A stretch of 64,000 nt of DNA from Symsagittifera roscoffensis (GCF_963678635.1 NC_087062.1:45496848-45560847), one strand, 5' to 3'; counted from the stretch's first letter, positions 38,300-50,639 are shown. A program made the numbers and translations. Notes: generated by a model from the letters alone, not told the origin.

Positions 38300-40900
38300 G
38301 GTGAATTGCATTTGAAAATTTAATAACCAAGGATTTCTGTTGAAAAAACAGTTAAGTGACAAGAGTCGCACAGGTGAATTGCATTTGAAAGTTTAATAAC
38401 CAAGGTTTTCTCTTGAAGAAACAGTTAAGTGGCAAGAGTCGCACAGGTGAATCGCACTTGAAAAACTAAAAATAACTAAAATTTCTGTTAAAAAAACAGT
38501 TCAGTGGTAAGAGTCGCACAGGTGAATTGCATTTGAAAAATTTTTAACCAAAGTTTTCGCTTGAAAAAACTGGTAAATGGCAGAAGTCGCACAGATGAAT
38601 GGCATTTGGAAGTTTAATAACCAAAGTTTTCTCTTGAAAAAAAAAGTTAAGTTGCAAGAGTCGCACAGTTGAATTGCGTTTGAAAGATTGATAACCAAGG
38701 CTGTCTCTTGAAAAAGCAGTTAAATGGCAAGAGTCGCACAGGTAAATTGCATTTGAAAATTTTATAACCAAAGTTTTCTCTTGGAAAAACAGTTGGGTGG
38801 CAAGGGTCGCACAGGTGAACTGCATTTGAAAATTTAATAACCAAGGATTCTCTTGAAAAAGCAGCTAAATGGCAAGAGTCGCACAGGTGAATTGCATTTG
38901 AAAATTTAATAACCAAGGATTTCTGTTGAAAAAACAGTTTAGTGGCAAGAGTCGCACAGGTGAATTGCATTTGAAAGTTTAATAACCAAGGTTTTCTCTT
39001 GAAGAAACAGTTAAGTAGCAAGAGTCGCACAGGTGAGTCGCATTTGAAAAACTAATAACAACCAAAATTTCTGTTGAAAAAAAAGTTCAGTGGCAAGAGT
39101 CGCACAGGTGAATTGCATTTGAAAAATTGTTAACCAAAATTTTTGCTTGAAAAAACTGGTAAATGGCAAAAGTCGCACAGATGAATTGCATTTGAAAGTT
39201 TAATAACCAAGGTTTTCTCTTGAAAAAAAATTAAGTTGCAAGAGTCGCACAGCTGAATCGCGTTTGAAAGATTAATAACCAAGGCTATCTCTTGAAAAAA
39301 CAGTTAAGTGGTAAGAGTCGCAGAGGTGAATTGCATTTGAAAATTTAATAACCAAGGATTTCTGTTGAAAAAACAGTTAAGTGACAAGAGTCGCACAGGT
39401 GAATTGCATTTGAAAGTTTAATAACCAAGGTTTTCTCTTGAAGAAACAGTTAAGTGGCAAGAGTCGCACAGGTGAATCGCACTTGAAAAACTAAAAAAAA
39501 TAACTAAAATTTCTGTTAAAAAAACAGTTCAGTGGTAAGAGTCGCACAGGTGAATTGCATTTGAAAAATTATTAACCAAAGTTTTCGCTTGAAAAAACTG
39601 GTAAATGGCAGAAGTCGCACAGATGAATGGCATTTGGAAGTTTAATAACCAAAGTTTTCTCTTGAAAAACAAAGTTAAGTTGCAAGAGTCGCACAGCTGA
39701 ATTGCGTTTGAAAGATTGATAACCAAAGCTGTCTCTTGAAAAAGCAGTTAAATGGCAAGAGTTGCACAGGTGAATTGCATTTGAAAACTTAAAAAACAAG
39801 GTTTTCTCTTGAAAAAACAGCCAAGTGGCAAGAGTCGCACAGGTTAATTGCAATTGAAATTTTAAAAAGCAAGGATTTTTGTTGAAAAAACAGTTTAGTG
39901 GCAAGAGTCGCACAGGTGAATTGCATTTGAAAGTTTAATAACCAAGGTTTTCTCTTGAAGAAACAGTTAAGTAGCAAGAGTCGCACAGGTGAGTCGCATT
40001 TGAAAAACTAATAACAACCAAAATTTCTGTTGAAAAAATAATTCAGTGGCAAGAGTCGCACAGGTGAATTGCATTTGAAAAATTGTTAACCAAAATTTTT
40101 GCTTGAAAAAACTGGTAAATTGCAAAAGTCGCACAGATGAATTGCATTTGAAAGTTTAATAACCAAGGTTTTCTCTTGAAAAAAAGTTAAGTTGCAAGAG
40201 TCGCACAGCTGAATTGCGTTTGAAAGATTAATAACCAAGGCTATCTCTTGAAAAAACAGTTAAGTGGTAAGAGTCGCAGAGGTGAATTGCATTTGAAAAT
40301 TTAATAACCAAGGATTTCTGTTGAAAAAACAGTTAAGTGACAAGAGTCGCACAGGTGAATTGCATTTGAAAGTTTAATAACCAAGGTTTTCTCTTGAAGA
40401 AACAGTTAAGTGGCAAGAGTCGCACAGGTGAATCGCACTTGAAAAACTAAAAAAAATAACTAAAATTTCTGTTAAAAAAACAGTTCAGTGGTAAGAGTCG
40501 CACAGGTGAATTGCATTTGAAAAATTATTAACCAAAGTTTTCGCTTGAAAAAACTGGTAAATGGCAGAAGTCGCACAGATGAATGGCATTTGGAAGTTTA
40601 ATAACCAAAGTTTTCTCTTGAAAAAAAAAGTTAAGTTGCAAGAGTCGCACAGCTGAATTGCGTTTGAAAGATTGATAACCAAGGCTGTCTCTTGAAAAAG
40701 CAGTTAAATGGCAAGAGTTGCACAGGTGAATTGCATTTGAAAACTTAAAAAACAAGGTTTTCTCTTGAAAAAACAGCCAAGTGGCAAGAGTCGCACAGGT
40801 TAATTGCGATTGAAATTTTAAAAAAAAAGGTTTTTTCTTCAAAAAAACAAATAAGTGGCAGGAGTTGCACTGGTAAATTGCTTTGAAAACTTATTAACCA
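38300..40900. repeat. Higher-order repeats with ~14- and ~13-unit periods
   Basis: A block with the variants gtgaatcgcacttgaaaaac and atgaatggcatttggaag ends at 38698, 39726 and 40682 (offsets 1028 and 956 bp). The 13-unit spacing is also seen at 35.6-36.5 kb, so the same higher-order length arose or persisted in neighbouring parts of the array. Confidence 0.8.
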
Positions 40901-43900
40901 AAGTTTTTGCTTAAAAAAACTGGTAAATGGCAAAAGTCGCACATGTGAATTGCGTTTGAAAGATTAATAACCAAGGCTGTCTCTTGAAAAAACCGTTAAG
41001 TGGTAAGAGTCGCAGAGGTGAATTGCATTTGAAAAATTATTAGCCAAGGTTTTCTCTAGAAAAAACAGTTAAGTGGCAATAGTCGCACAGGTGAATTGCA
41101 TTTGTAAATTTTATAACCAAAATCTTCTCTTGGAAAAACAGTTGGGTGGCAAGGGTCCCACAGGTGAACTGCATTTGAAAATTTAATAACCAAGGTTTCT
41201 CTTGAAAAAGCAGTTAAGTGGAAAGAGTCGCACAGGTGAATTGCATTTGAAAATTTAATAACCAAGGATTTCTGTTGAAAAAACAGTTAAGTGACAAGAG
41301 TCGCACAGGTGAATTGCATTTGAAAGTTTAATAACCAAGGTTTTCTCTTGAAGAAACAGTTAAGTGGCAAGAGTCGCACAGGTGAATCGCACTTGAAAAA
41401 CTAAAAATAACTAAAATTTCTGTTAAAAAAACAGTTCAGTGGCAAGAGTCGCACAGGTGAATTGCATTTGAAAAATTATTAACCAAAGTTTTCGCTTAAA
41501 AAAACTGGTAAATGGCAAAAGTCGCACAGATGAATTGCATTTGGAAGTTTAATAACCAAAGTTTTCTCTTGAAAAAAAAAGTTAAGTTGCAAGAGTCGCA
41601 CAGCTGAATTGCGTTTGAAAGATTAATAACCAAGGCTGCCTCTTGAAAAAACAGTTAAATGGCAAGAGTTGCACAGGTGAATTGCATTTGAAAACTTCAT
41701 AAACAAGGTTTTCTCTTGAAAAAACAGTCAAGTGGTAAGAGTCGCACAGGTTATTTGCAATTGAAATTTTAAAAACCAGGGTTTTCTCTTCAAAAAAACA
41801 AATGAGTGGCAGGAGTCGCACAGGTGAATCGCATTTGAAAAACTAATAATAACTAAAAAATTTCTGTTGAAAAAACAGTTCAGTGGCAAGTGTCGCACAG
41901 GTGAATTGCATTTGAAAAATTATTAACCAAAGTTTTTGCTTGAAAACACTGGTAAATGGCAAAAGTCGCACAGGTGAATTGCATTTGAAAGTTTAATAAC
42001 CAAGGTTTTCTCTTGAAAAAAAAGTTAAGTTGCAAGAGTCGCACAGCCGAATTGCGTTTGAAGGATTAATAACCAAGGCTGTCTCTTGAAAAAACAGTTA
42101 AATGGCAAGAGTTGCACAGGTGAATTGCATTTGAAAACTTAATAAACAAGGTTTTCTCTTGAAAAAAGAGTCAAGTGGCAAGAGTCGCACAGGTTAATTG
42201 CAATTGAAATTTCAAAAACCAAGATTTTTTCTTCAAAAAAACAAATAAGTGATAGGAGTCGCACTAGTGAATTGCTTTTTAAACTTAATAACCAACGTTT
42301 TTGCTTGAAAAAACTGTTAAATGGCAAAAGTCGCACAAGTGAATTGCAATTGAAAATTTTATAACCAAAGTTTTCTCTTGGAAAAACAGTTCAATGGCAA
42401 GAGTTGCACAGGTGAATTGCATTTGAAAACTTAATAACCAAGGTTTTCTCTTCAAAAAACAGTTCAGTGGCAGGAGTCACACAGGTGAATTGCATTTGAA
42501 ATTTTAAAAATCAAGGTTTTCTCATGAAAAAACAAATAAATGGCAGGAGTCGCACTGGTGAATTGCTTTGAAAACTTATTAACCAGGTTTTCTCTAGAAA
42601 AAAAAGTTAAGTGGCAATAGTCGCAAAGGTGAATTGCATTTGGAAATTTTATAACCAAAGTTTTCTCTTGGAAAAACAGTTGGGTGGCAAGGGTCGCACA
42701 GGTGAACTGCATTGGAAAATTTAATAAGCAAGGTTTCTCTTGAAAAAGCAGTTAAGTGGCAAGAGTCGCACAGGTGAATTGCATTTAAAAACTTAATAAC
42801 CAAAAATTTCTGGTGAAAAAAACAGTTAGGTGGCAAGGGTCGCACAGGTGAATTGCATTTGAAAACTTAATAACCAAGGTTTTCTCTTCAAAAAACAGTT
42901 CAGTGGCAAGAGTCACACAGGTGAATTGCATTTGAAATTTTAATAACCAAGATTTTCTCTTGAAAAAACAAATAAGTGGCAGGAGTCGCACTGGTGAATT
43001 GCTTTGAAAAATTATAATCCAAGGTTTTCTCTTGAAAGTACTGTTAACTGGCAAGAGTCTCATAGGTGAATTGCATTTAAAAACTTAATAACCAAAAATT
43101 TCTGTTGAAAAAACATTTAAGTGGCAAGAGTCGCACAGGTGAATTGCATTTGAAAACTTAATAACCAAGGTTTTCTCTTCAAAAAACAGTTCAGTGGCAA
43201 GAGTCACACAGGTGAATTGCATTTGAAATTTTAAAAATCAAGGTTTTCTCATGAAAAAACAAATAAATGGCAGGAGTCGCACTGGTGAATTGCTTTGAAA
43301 ACTTATTAACCAAGGTTATCTCTAGAAAAAATGGTTAGGTGGCAGTAGTCGCACAGGTGAATTGCATTAGAAAATTTTATAAACAAAGATTTCTCTTGGA
43401 AAAACAGTTGGGTGGCAAGGGTCGTACAGGTGAACTGCTATTGAAAATTTAATAATCAAGGTTTCTCTTGAAAAAGCAGTTAAGTGGCAAGAGTCGCACA
43501 GGTGAATTGCATTTAAAAATTTAATAACTAGGGATTTTTGTTGAAAAAACAGTTAAGTGGCAAGAGTCGCCAGGTGAATTGCATTTGAAAACTTAATAAC
43601 CAAAGTTTTCTCTTGAAAAAACAGTTCAGTGTCAAAAGTCACACAGGTTAATTGCAATTGAAATTTTAAAAATCAAGGTTTTCTCTTGAAAAAACAAATA
43701 AGTGGCAGGAGTCGCACTGGTGAATTGCTTTGAAAATTTATTAACCAAGGTTTTCTCGTGAAAATACAGTTAAGTGGCTAGAGTCGCAGAGATGAATTGC
43801 ATTTGAAAAGTTATTAACCAAGATTTTCTCTAGAAAAAACAGTTAAGTGGCAATAGTCGCACAGGTGAATTGCATTTGAAAATTTTATAACCAAAGTTTT

Positions 43901-45595
43901 CTCTTGGAAAAACAGTTGGGTGGCAAGGGTCGCACAGGTGAACTGCATTTGAAAATTTAATAACCAAGGTTTCTCTTGAAAAAGCAGTTAAATGGCAAGA
44001 GTCGCTCAGGTGAATTGCATTTAAAAATTTAATAACCAAGGATTTCTGTTGAAAAAACAAATAAGTGGCAAGACTCTCACAGGTGAATTGCATTTGAAAA
44101 CTTAATAACCAAGGTTTTCTCTTGAAAAAACAGTTCAGTGGCAAGAGTCACACAGGTGAATTGCATTTGAAATTCTAATTACCAAGTTTTTCTATTGAAA
44201 AAACAAATAAGTGGCAGTAGTCGCACAGGTGAATTGCATTTGGAAATTTTATAACCAAAGTTTTCTCTTGGAAAAACAGTTGGGTGGCAAGGGTCGCACA
44301 GGTGAAGTGCTATTGAAAATTTAATAACCAAGGTTTCTCTTGAAAAAGCAGTCAAGTGGCAAGAGTCGCACAGGTGAATTGCATTTGAAAATTTAATAAG
44401 CAAGGTTTTCTGTTGAAAAAACAGTTAAGTAGCAAGAGTCGCACATAAGAATTGCATTTGAAAATTTAAAAACCAAGGTTTCTCTTGAAAAAGCAGTTAA
44501 GTGGCAAGAGTCGCACAGATGAATTGCATTTGAAAATTTAATAACCAAGGTTTTCTGTTGAAAAAACAAATAAGTGGCAGGAGTCGCACTGGTGAATTGC
44601 TTTGAAAACTTATTAACCAAGGTTTTCTCTTGAAAATACAGTTAAGTGGCAAGAGTCGCAGAGGTGAATTGCATTTGAAAAGTTAATAACCAAGGTTTTC
44701 TCTAGAAAAAACAGTTAAGTGGCAAAAGTCGCACAGGTGAATTGCATTTGAAAATTTTATAACCAAAGTTTTCTCTTGGAAAAACAGTTGGGTGGCAAGG
44801 GTCGCACAGGTGAACTGCATCTGAAAATTTAATAACCAAGGTTTCTCTTGAAAAAGCAGTTAAGTGGTAAGAGTCGCACAGGTGAATTGCATTTGAAAAT
44901 TTAGTAACCAAGGATTTCTGTTGAAAAAACAGTTAATTGGTAAGAGTCGCACAGGTGAATTGCATTTGAAAGTTTAATAACCAAAGTTTTCTCTTGGAAA
45001 AACAGTTGGGTGGCAAGGGTCGCACAGGTAAACTGCTATTGAAAATTTAATAACCAAGGTTTCTCTTGAAAAAGCAATTAAGTGGCAAGAGTCGCATAGG
45101 TGAATTGCATTTAAAAATTTAATAACCAAGGTTTTCTGTTGAAAAAACAGTTAAGCGGCAAGATTCGCACAGGTGAATTGCATTTAAAAACTTATTAACC
45201 AAGGTTTTCTCTTGAAAAAACAGCCAAGTGACAAGAGTCGCACTGGTAATTGCAAATGAAGATTTAATAACCAAGGTTTCCTCTTTAAAAAAACAGTTAA
45301 GTGGTAGGAGTCGCACAAGTGAATTGCATGTGAAAATTTAATAACCAAGGTTTTCTATTGAAAAAACAGTTAAGTGGCAAGAGTCGCACAGTTGAATTGC
45401 AATTAAAAACTTAATAACGAAGGTTTTCTCTTGAAAAAACAGTTAAATGTCAATAATCGCACAGGTGAATTGTGTTTGAAAATTTAAAAACCAAGGTTTT
45501 CTCCTGAAAAAACAGTTAAGCGGCAAAAGTCGCACAGGTGGACTGCAATTGAAAACTTAATAACCAAGGTTTTCTCTTGAAAACACAGTTAACTG

Positions 45596-46130
45596 GAGGA
45601 TCAATTTGTATTTCTTTTGGATGGCTAGTTATACTTAGAGATCAGTGGTTAAATATATGGGCGATTGGTTATGCATAAGGACCATTAGGTGCACAAAGAG
45701 TTCAATAGCTTCAACTAGGGTTCATTAGATGTACATAGGGATCATTGGTTAAACATACAGATCATAATTTATACACAAGAGATATAATATTCTACACTGT
45801 GGTCAAAAACTATACTCAGGGATCATTAGTTATATATAGTTTGAAAAAAAAAATGCAAAAAAAACTTGAAAAAGAAATTGAAAAAAAAAATTCCGAAAAA
45901 AACAATTGAAAAAAAATATATTTTTTTTTAGAAAATTTTGTGTGAATTTTTTTTTTGGAAAAACACTTACATAGGGATCATTAGCTAAAAAAAACTATAC
46001 ATAGGGATCATTAGTTATAAATATATTACATAGGGATCATTAGGAATAAATATTTACCTATCTATACCTAAATATTAATCTATACCCAATGATTCCTGTG
46101 ATCACCCCCCCCCCCCGATCCCAGTGTCTT
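45596..46130. repeat. Array-edge minisatellite and C-run
   Basis: The satellite stops abruptly after gttaactgga. What follows is built of degenerate repeats of tacatagggatcattagttat (clearest at 45960-46050), with an A-rich interruption near 45845-45940. It ends in a run of at least ten C followed by gatcccagtgtctta. The motif, C-run and agtgt end recall 800-1010 and 7890-8100. Confidence 0.7.
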
Positions 46131-47950
46131 ATATCTATACTACTACTGTTTCTGCTATAATTATTCTCCTACTCCGAGAAACGACTACTCGATTCGCAAG
46201 CAATAATTGTTCTCTCTAACTATCTGAGAACCAACTATACTCTATCTCTCTATCAGTATCAATTGCTCTCTTCTCTGACTGAGAACCAACTACTCTTAAT
46301 AGTAGCTAACAACTGTTCTGCCTCTTACAGGCTCCCCGGTAACCTCCAGCTCCTTATCTTTTTTTACACTTAGTCTTAGATTAAGTCACGCCATTTCCTA
46401 TCAGTCCTAACATCCGCTTAAATCAACTGTCCGCACATGTTTTAAGACTATATCCCTCCCCCTGTAAACTCTGCCAAGTGCCATCTTCGGTTTCTTTTAG
46501 AATCTTTTCAACCTTATTAGATACCCGGTATGCGGTGGCTGTCACAATTTGAACAAGCAAACAAATGTCAAACGATTCTAATCAACTAATTCCTGACCTC
46601 AGTAACTTCAGCCCTCGAGTTCAACTCAACCTCCAAACCATACTATGTTTACTCAGTGACCCTCTCAATGTCTTTATTTTAATTATTCCGTTAACGTTCC
46701 GACCAAGGGTAGGGGTAGACCCTTTTCATGGATAGCTAAATCATCCGTACTCATAGCATCTAAAGTTTCGATCTGTACTCTATTCCAATACCGACCTTCT
46801 TGCTATTAGCGAACGTAGTTTGTCTATTAGGGGTAAAAACTAACTAAAGAGTCACCTCCGAGGAGCCAAGTAAATTCCCCCTGAGCCCAATATTTACCAA
46901 GTCCACTTTGAATGAACTCTACTTCTCCAAGATTGCAATTTAAAACTATATTGCTATCATTTTCTGCTCTATTTCCCAAACACAATTTTTCCCAATTTTT
47001 AACAAGGTGACCGGTTCATATCTCCAGATGGTTGGGCTGGGGAATACACCACCTTCCGGTGTTAAAATCGGGTTTTCTATGCAATTTTGGGGTCACAACG
47101 CTTAAAGATCAACTTAAGTTCACCCTGGGGTCCCCCGTGTCAAACTTCTATATTTAGAATCAGAAAACTATGGGGGTCCTAACTACCAAGTTCTATCCAT
47201 ATCCCATTATTACTTCACTAGTTATCCCATTTCGAATGTCCATTATCACTTTTTCCGGAAAAAGGCTATCAACAAGAAGAAGCCTGAGGGTTTTCACTCA
47301 CAAGGGGTCTTTTTTCGGGGTTTGCATTATTTGTCGATTGCTGCGTTAAAATCATTATACCATCGTTCATAAGTTTTGCGTCAATTGCCTATTTCCCGTT
47401 TAAAGGGGTATTTTTTCAAGTGCTAATAGCATCCGGTCCAACCGCCGGATTTGGTTCAAATTATACCACAAGATGTATCTTGCCACTATTTTTCATCCCT
47501 TCAAGTTTCAGCTCCTTGTGATCATTGGAGGCCGAGAAACGACTTCCGTAAGTTAGGGTTGGGTTTGTTTACTTAGGACATAAAACCGGAAGTGGGGGTC
47601 CTTGCGGCGTGGGGTTTCAAAATTAAGCTTCCCTCAACTAGGCCTAGAACACACTAAAAACTGAGCCCAATACGTCTGCTAGTTTCGGAGTTCTGATAGA
47701 GCCGTTTACACTTCCGGGGACCGTTATCACTTGCCCCCCAAAGGTCTGAGAAGTCCCGTTTTTCGTATGCCTGGATCAAATCATCTCTAGTATCGCTCCT
47801 CTGAATTTCATAAGATTAGCTTCCTCGGTTCCGATTTTGGGGGGAGGCGGGCTTTCGCCGAGTTTGTCAATTTTTATTTTCTGTCATAGGAGGGACGATA
47901 TCTTCGAAGAATTAACTATTTTGAACTCGATCCTTTGTTTGCTGTACTAC
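46131..47950. other. Less AT-rich, pyrimidine-biased island without a convincing gene
   Basis: The composition differs sharply from both flanks: more GC, a C/T bias on the + strand, and recurrent gggtcc/ggggtcc words. Near 46160-46300 an imperfect motif ctgagaaccaactactc occurs three times. No open frame reaches 60 codons with a start on either strand. The minus strand has protein-like open stretches of 35-60 codons, for example around 46790-46990 (LGKYWAQGEFTWLLGGDS) and 47690-47830 (QAYEKRDFSDLWGASDN). Stop density in the region is about what chance would give. It may be the decayed part of a transposable element or foreign insertion; the origin is not established. Confidence 0.4.
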
Positions 47951-48226
47951 TCAACTTAATGACGAATCAATCTTGACGAAGATTTTATAGCATTTTATAT
48001 ATCTCAGATTACTATAGCATGTAAAACAGTAGAATCACCAATTCTGCATTCGAATGAAATAGCATGAAAAACTTGGAGGCATAAATTCTTTCGCTCCTTC
48101 TCACCAAATTTCCTGCTCGATTACAAAACAGCTCTCACGAAAACAAATTTCTTGAGATACTTCAATTATCAAAATCTGAATCGGAATTCAACACCAATTT
48201 TTTCGGAATTTTTTTTTCTAAGGGAA

Positions 48227-50523
48227 CTACTGGTTGAGTGTATCTGATTGGGATCGCTTAAATTTATCAATCCTATCCAGTACATCTTGCTTCCAAATGG
48301 CCGTTCGCTTTTTGACATAACCGCTGTAATCTCTTTTGTATTCCTTTCTTCCCTTGTCATCTGAAATTGTCATAAGCACACCAACTTTGCTCATTGCAAC
48401 TGTGAGTGTAATATAATCAAGGCCATTTTTAGCTTAAAAACTTTTTATAGCTGTTTTCTGAAATCTTTCGTTAAATCGGAAACTCCATTAATTGTCGTGG
48501 TCATGGGTGAACTTAAAAAAGCTAAGCCATTAACCTAAATGTTAAAATAGTTTCTCAGACTAATTTTGATCAGAAAATTGAAAACCTCAAAACTGAATCC
48601 TTCGGGAAATCAAAAATGATCAAGAAATGCGACTTACAATATTCGAATTGGACGAAGTCCTGTGCCAACTCATCGATGACATCATCAATATCGCCGTTAA
48701 GAATTCCCTCTTCAATCAGCTTCGCTGAAATGATTTCAAAACATTTGAATTGTTTTTCAATATAATAGTTAATACTTAAAATTTGCCAAATTTGGGTTTA
48801 ATTTGATTTAGAGGCAAAAATTTTATGAGGATGTCAACAGCATTTTGTTCAACTTAAAAGAGGGTTTTTGAGAAATATTTTAACTCTACCATCTGCTCCT
48901 GATTCGGTGATCAGTTTCTGAACCTCGTTGACAAGAATGTTTACGAAGTTGTCCAGAAGAGGCATGTTATCACTCAATTCATCCAGCCCATCTTCAGGTT
49001 CTAGACGCACATGAACTTTTTATAAATGGATAAAAATTATTGTGTTCGTTGATTCAGTATGACTTGGATGTAATCACATTTTTAGCGGCAATATTGACGA
49101 TCTAAGTGTAAATAACGTAATATGGTCTCATTAGTTTTTAACTCTTTCCTCAAATGCTTAAAGATTTTCAGTCGAAATTTTAAATTTCAAAACAAGATGC
49201 CAAGTTCAAAGCAACAATAGCGGCTTACTGTGCAAGTAGAACAGCTTGTTCCGACCATAGTCTTAAGAACACAAAAAAAAAGTTTTTTTTTTTTCAAATT
49301 AGTGTCTTTGTTTTTTTTTGGCGTGGGGGACTGAATGAAAAACTAGAGATTAGAGATACTGGACAGTCATAGTAAAACAAGCAAAAAGCAAATTTAAAAG
49401 AATGCTGAAAAATGACTGAAGAAATGAAAAAAAATCAAGAAAAAATTGTCAAAAGTTTGTGCAAATTTTTTGTAGTTTTATGAAATTTTGATTTCTTAAA
49501 GGCGCTAAAATACTGAAAAAAAACTAACGTTACTCGGGTAATTTTAACATTTTAAATTAAGATAGTGCAAGCTGTTAATCCATTGAAATAGGCTATTGTT
49601 TGCTTTATTCGTTCGAATTGAGACAAAATTTTAAATCAGTTTTTCTCAGCACTGGGCAAAAAATTTCCTAATGTCGTTCGAATCTCGACTAAAGGGCTTT
49701 AATATGATATAAAAAACTGAAACACACGAATACAATGTTCCTCCCCGTTTTTCGAATGATCGGAACAAAAAGCTAACTTAATTTGTTCTTGGCTTTATTC
49801 TCATGTGTGAAATCGTAGATGAGCGACAAACGGGTCAGCAGTTGAGTATACAGACATATAAGACTATAAATAATATCACTTGCGTTTATCTTGGTTAGCA
49901 AATCTACAATCGTTGCTCACTTTAAATTGCAGAAATTGCAGAAATTATATGACGCAACATTGGCAATCAGTGTTTTTAGACATTTTTTTAACAAGCTATT
50001 TTTGTCCGAAGATTTTTGAACCAGCTGAAAATTTTCGATGTCTTAATTTCAATATTAAAACAATTTTCCATGTGTGATTCGCGAAGACAGTGAGTTCGAA
50101 AATTGCTATTTTTCCAAATTGGTTTAACTACCGCGCGATTTTTTCCGTGCTAATAAAGTGAAATGGTGATTATTTATTTCGGCTCAAAAATTGCATAAGT
50201 TGTTTTTCAAATACGATGCGGAGAAAAATTCAAAAGTAACGCTATAAAATATTACCTTGATTTTTCTTTTTTATCTTTTTTCTCTTTAATTTTTATCATT
50301 AACTGTTTCGAGAAAACCGCTTCAAAGTTTTGCTTATACAGCTCGTTTCGAATGTAAGTTAAGCAGATCAAACGCTCATTATTGGTTTTCGACATTTCAT
50401 CTAATAGCAGGCAGAGATTTTGTTTCGATTGCCTGAATACTCAACTTCCCAGTCCAAACAAAATAGTTCACCTGAACTAGAGATGATAGTTGCCAAGTTT
50501 AACAGAAGAAGGATTTTGATCAT
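48227..50523 (-). CDS. Small secreted protein of unknown function, multi-exon gene
   Basis: Exon 1 (50523-50472) starts MIKILLLLNLATIISSS, a typical signal peptide core. Further exons with GT-AG borders are 49261-49229 (33 nt), 49000-48890 (111 nt), 48724-48638 (87 nt) and 48360-48227, with stop TAG at 48229-48227. Every one of these introns is phase 1 and the exons join in one frame. Visible residues include YGRNKLFYLHK, then NMPLLDNFVNILVNEVQKL, EEGILNGDIDDVIDELAQD and a basic C-terminus (WKQDVLDRIDKFKRSQ). The mature part is largely amphipathic helix, acidic in the middle and basic at the end. A further candidate exon (50432-50256, 177 nt, open with LLLDEMSKTNNERLICLTY) has canonical borders but is open only in phase 2, which does not fit the flanking phase-1 borders. 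It may be skipped, frameshifted, or joined through an exon I missed. A TATA box lies upstream. No family recognised. Confidence 0.65.
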
Positions 50524-50595
50524 GTCTTTCTCCGTTCTTTAGTGATCGTTTTATTGTCAAAAAATGGTGAAGTGTTAAATAAACTTTCGATTCAA

Positions 50596-50604
50596 CTATT
50601 TATA
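50596..50604 (-). promoter_or_regulatory. TATA box of the secreted-protein gene
   Basis: On the minus strand the sequence reads TATAAATAG, about 75 bp upstream of the ATG at 50523. That spacing allows a transcription start about 30 bp downstream and a leader of about 45 bases. An ATTGG (inverted CCAAT) element lies about 15-20 bp further upstream, at about 50620. Confidence 0.6.
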
Positions 50605-50639
50605 AAGTTTTTTACAACCCAATAAAAAGTTTACGGTGT

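Larger units (their letters stand above)
9001..45595. repeat. 73-bp satellite array, about 500 units
   Basis: A head-to-tail array fills 36.6 kb with no interspersed gene or transposon. The typical unit is 73 bp (range about 70-76) and contains the conserved landmarks caagagtcgcacaggtgaat, then tgcatttgaaaatttaataa, then ccaaggttttctcttg, then an A-run and cagttaagtgg. All units share one orientation apart from the scar at 15630-15680. Sequence subtypes are regional: cgcgtaaaaaaagttaag is typical of 17-26 kb, while ggaaaaacagttgggtggcaaggg dominates from about 31 kb to the right end. Minus-strand frames of 60-160 codons occur throughout. Because 73 is not a multiple of 3, they change frame each unit, so they are not evidence of a protein. 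The array is one of the longest in the window and may be pericentromeric or subtelomeric heterochromatin; this is an inference. Confidence 0.97.

Noticed and set aside
9001-45595. Reading the array as a CRISPR array or as zinc-finger-type coding repeats because of regular spacing and CDSCH-like peptides
   Set aside because: There is no repeat/spacer alternation, the units are whole-length similar, the context is eukaryotic, and a 73-bp period shifts the frame every unit.
46131-47950. A minus-strand gene in the GC-richer island
   Set aside because: Protein-like stretches are short, lie in different frames and are separated by all three stop codons at chance density. They are not enough for a gene call.
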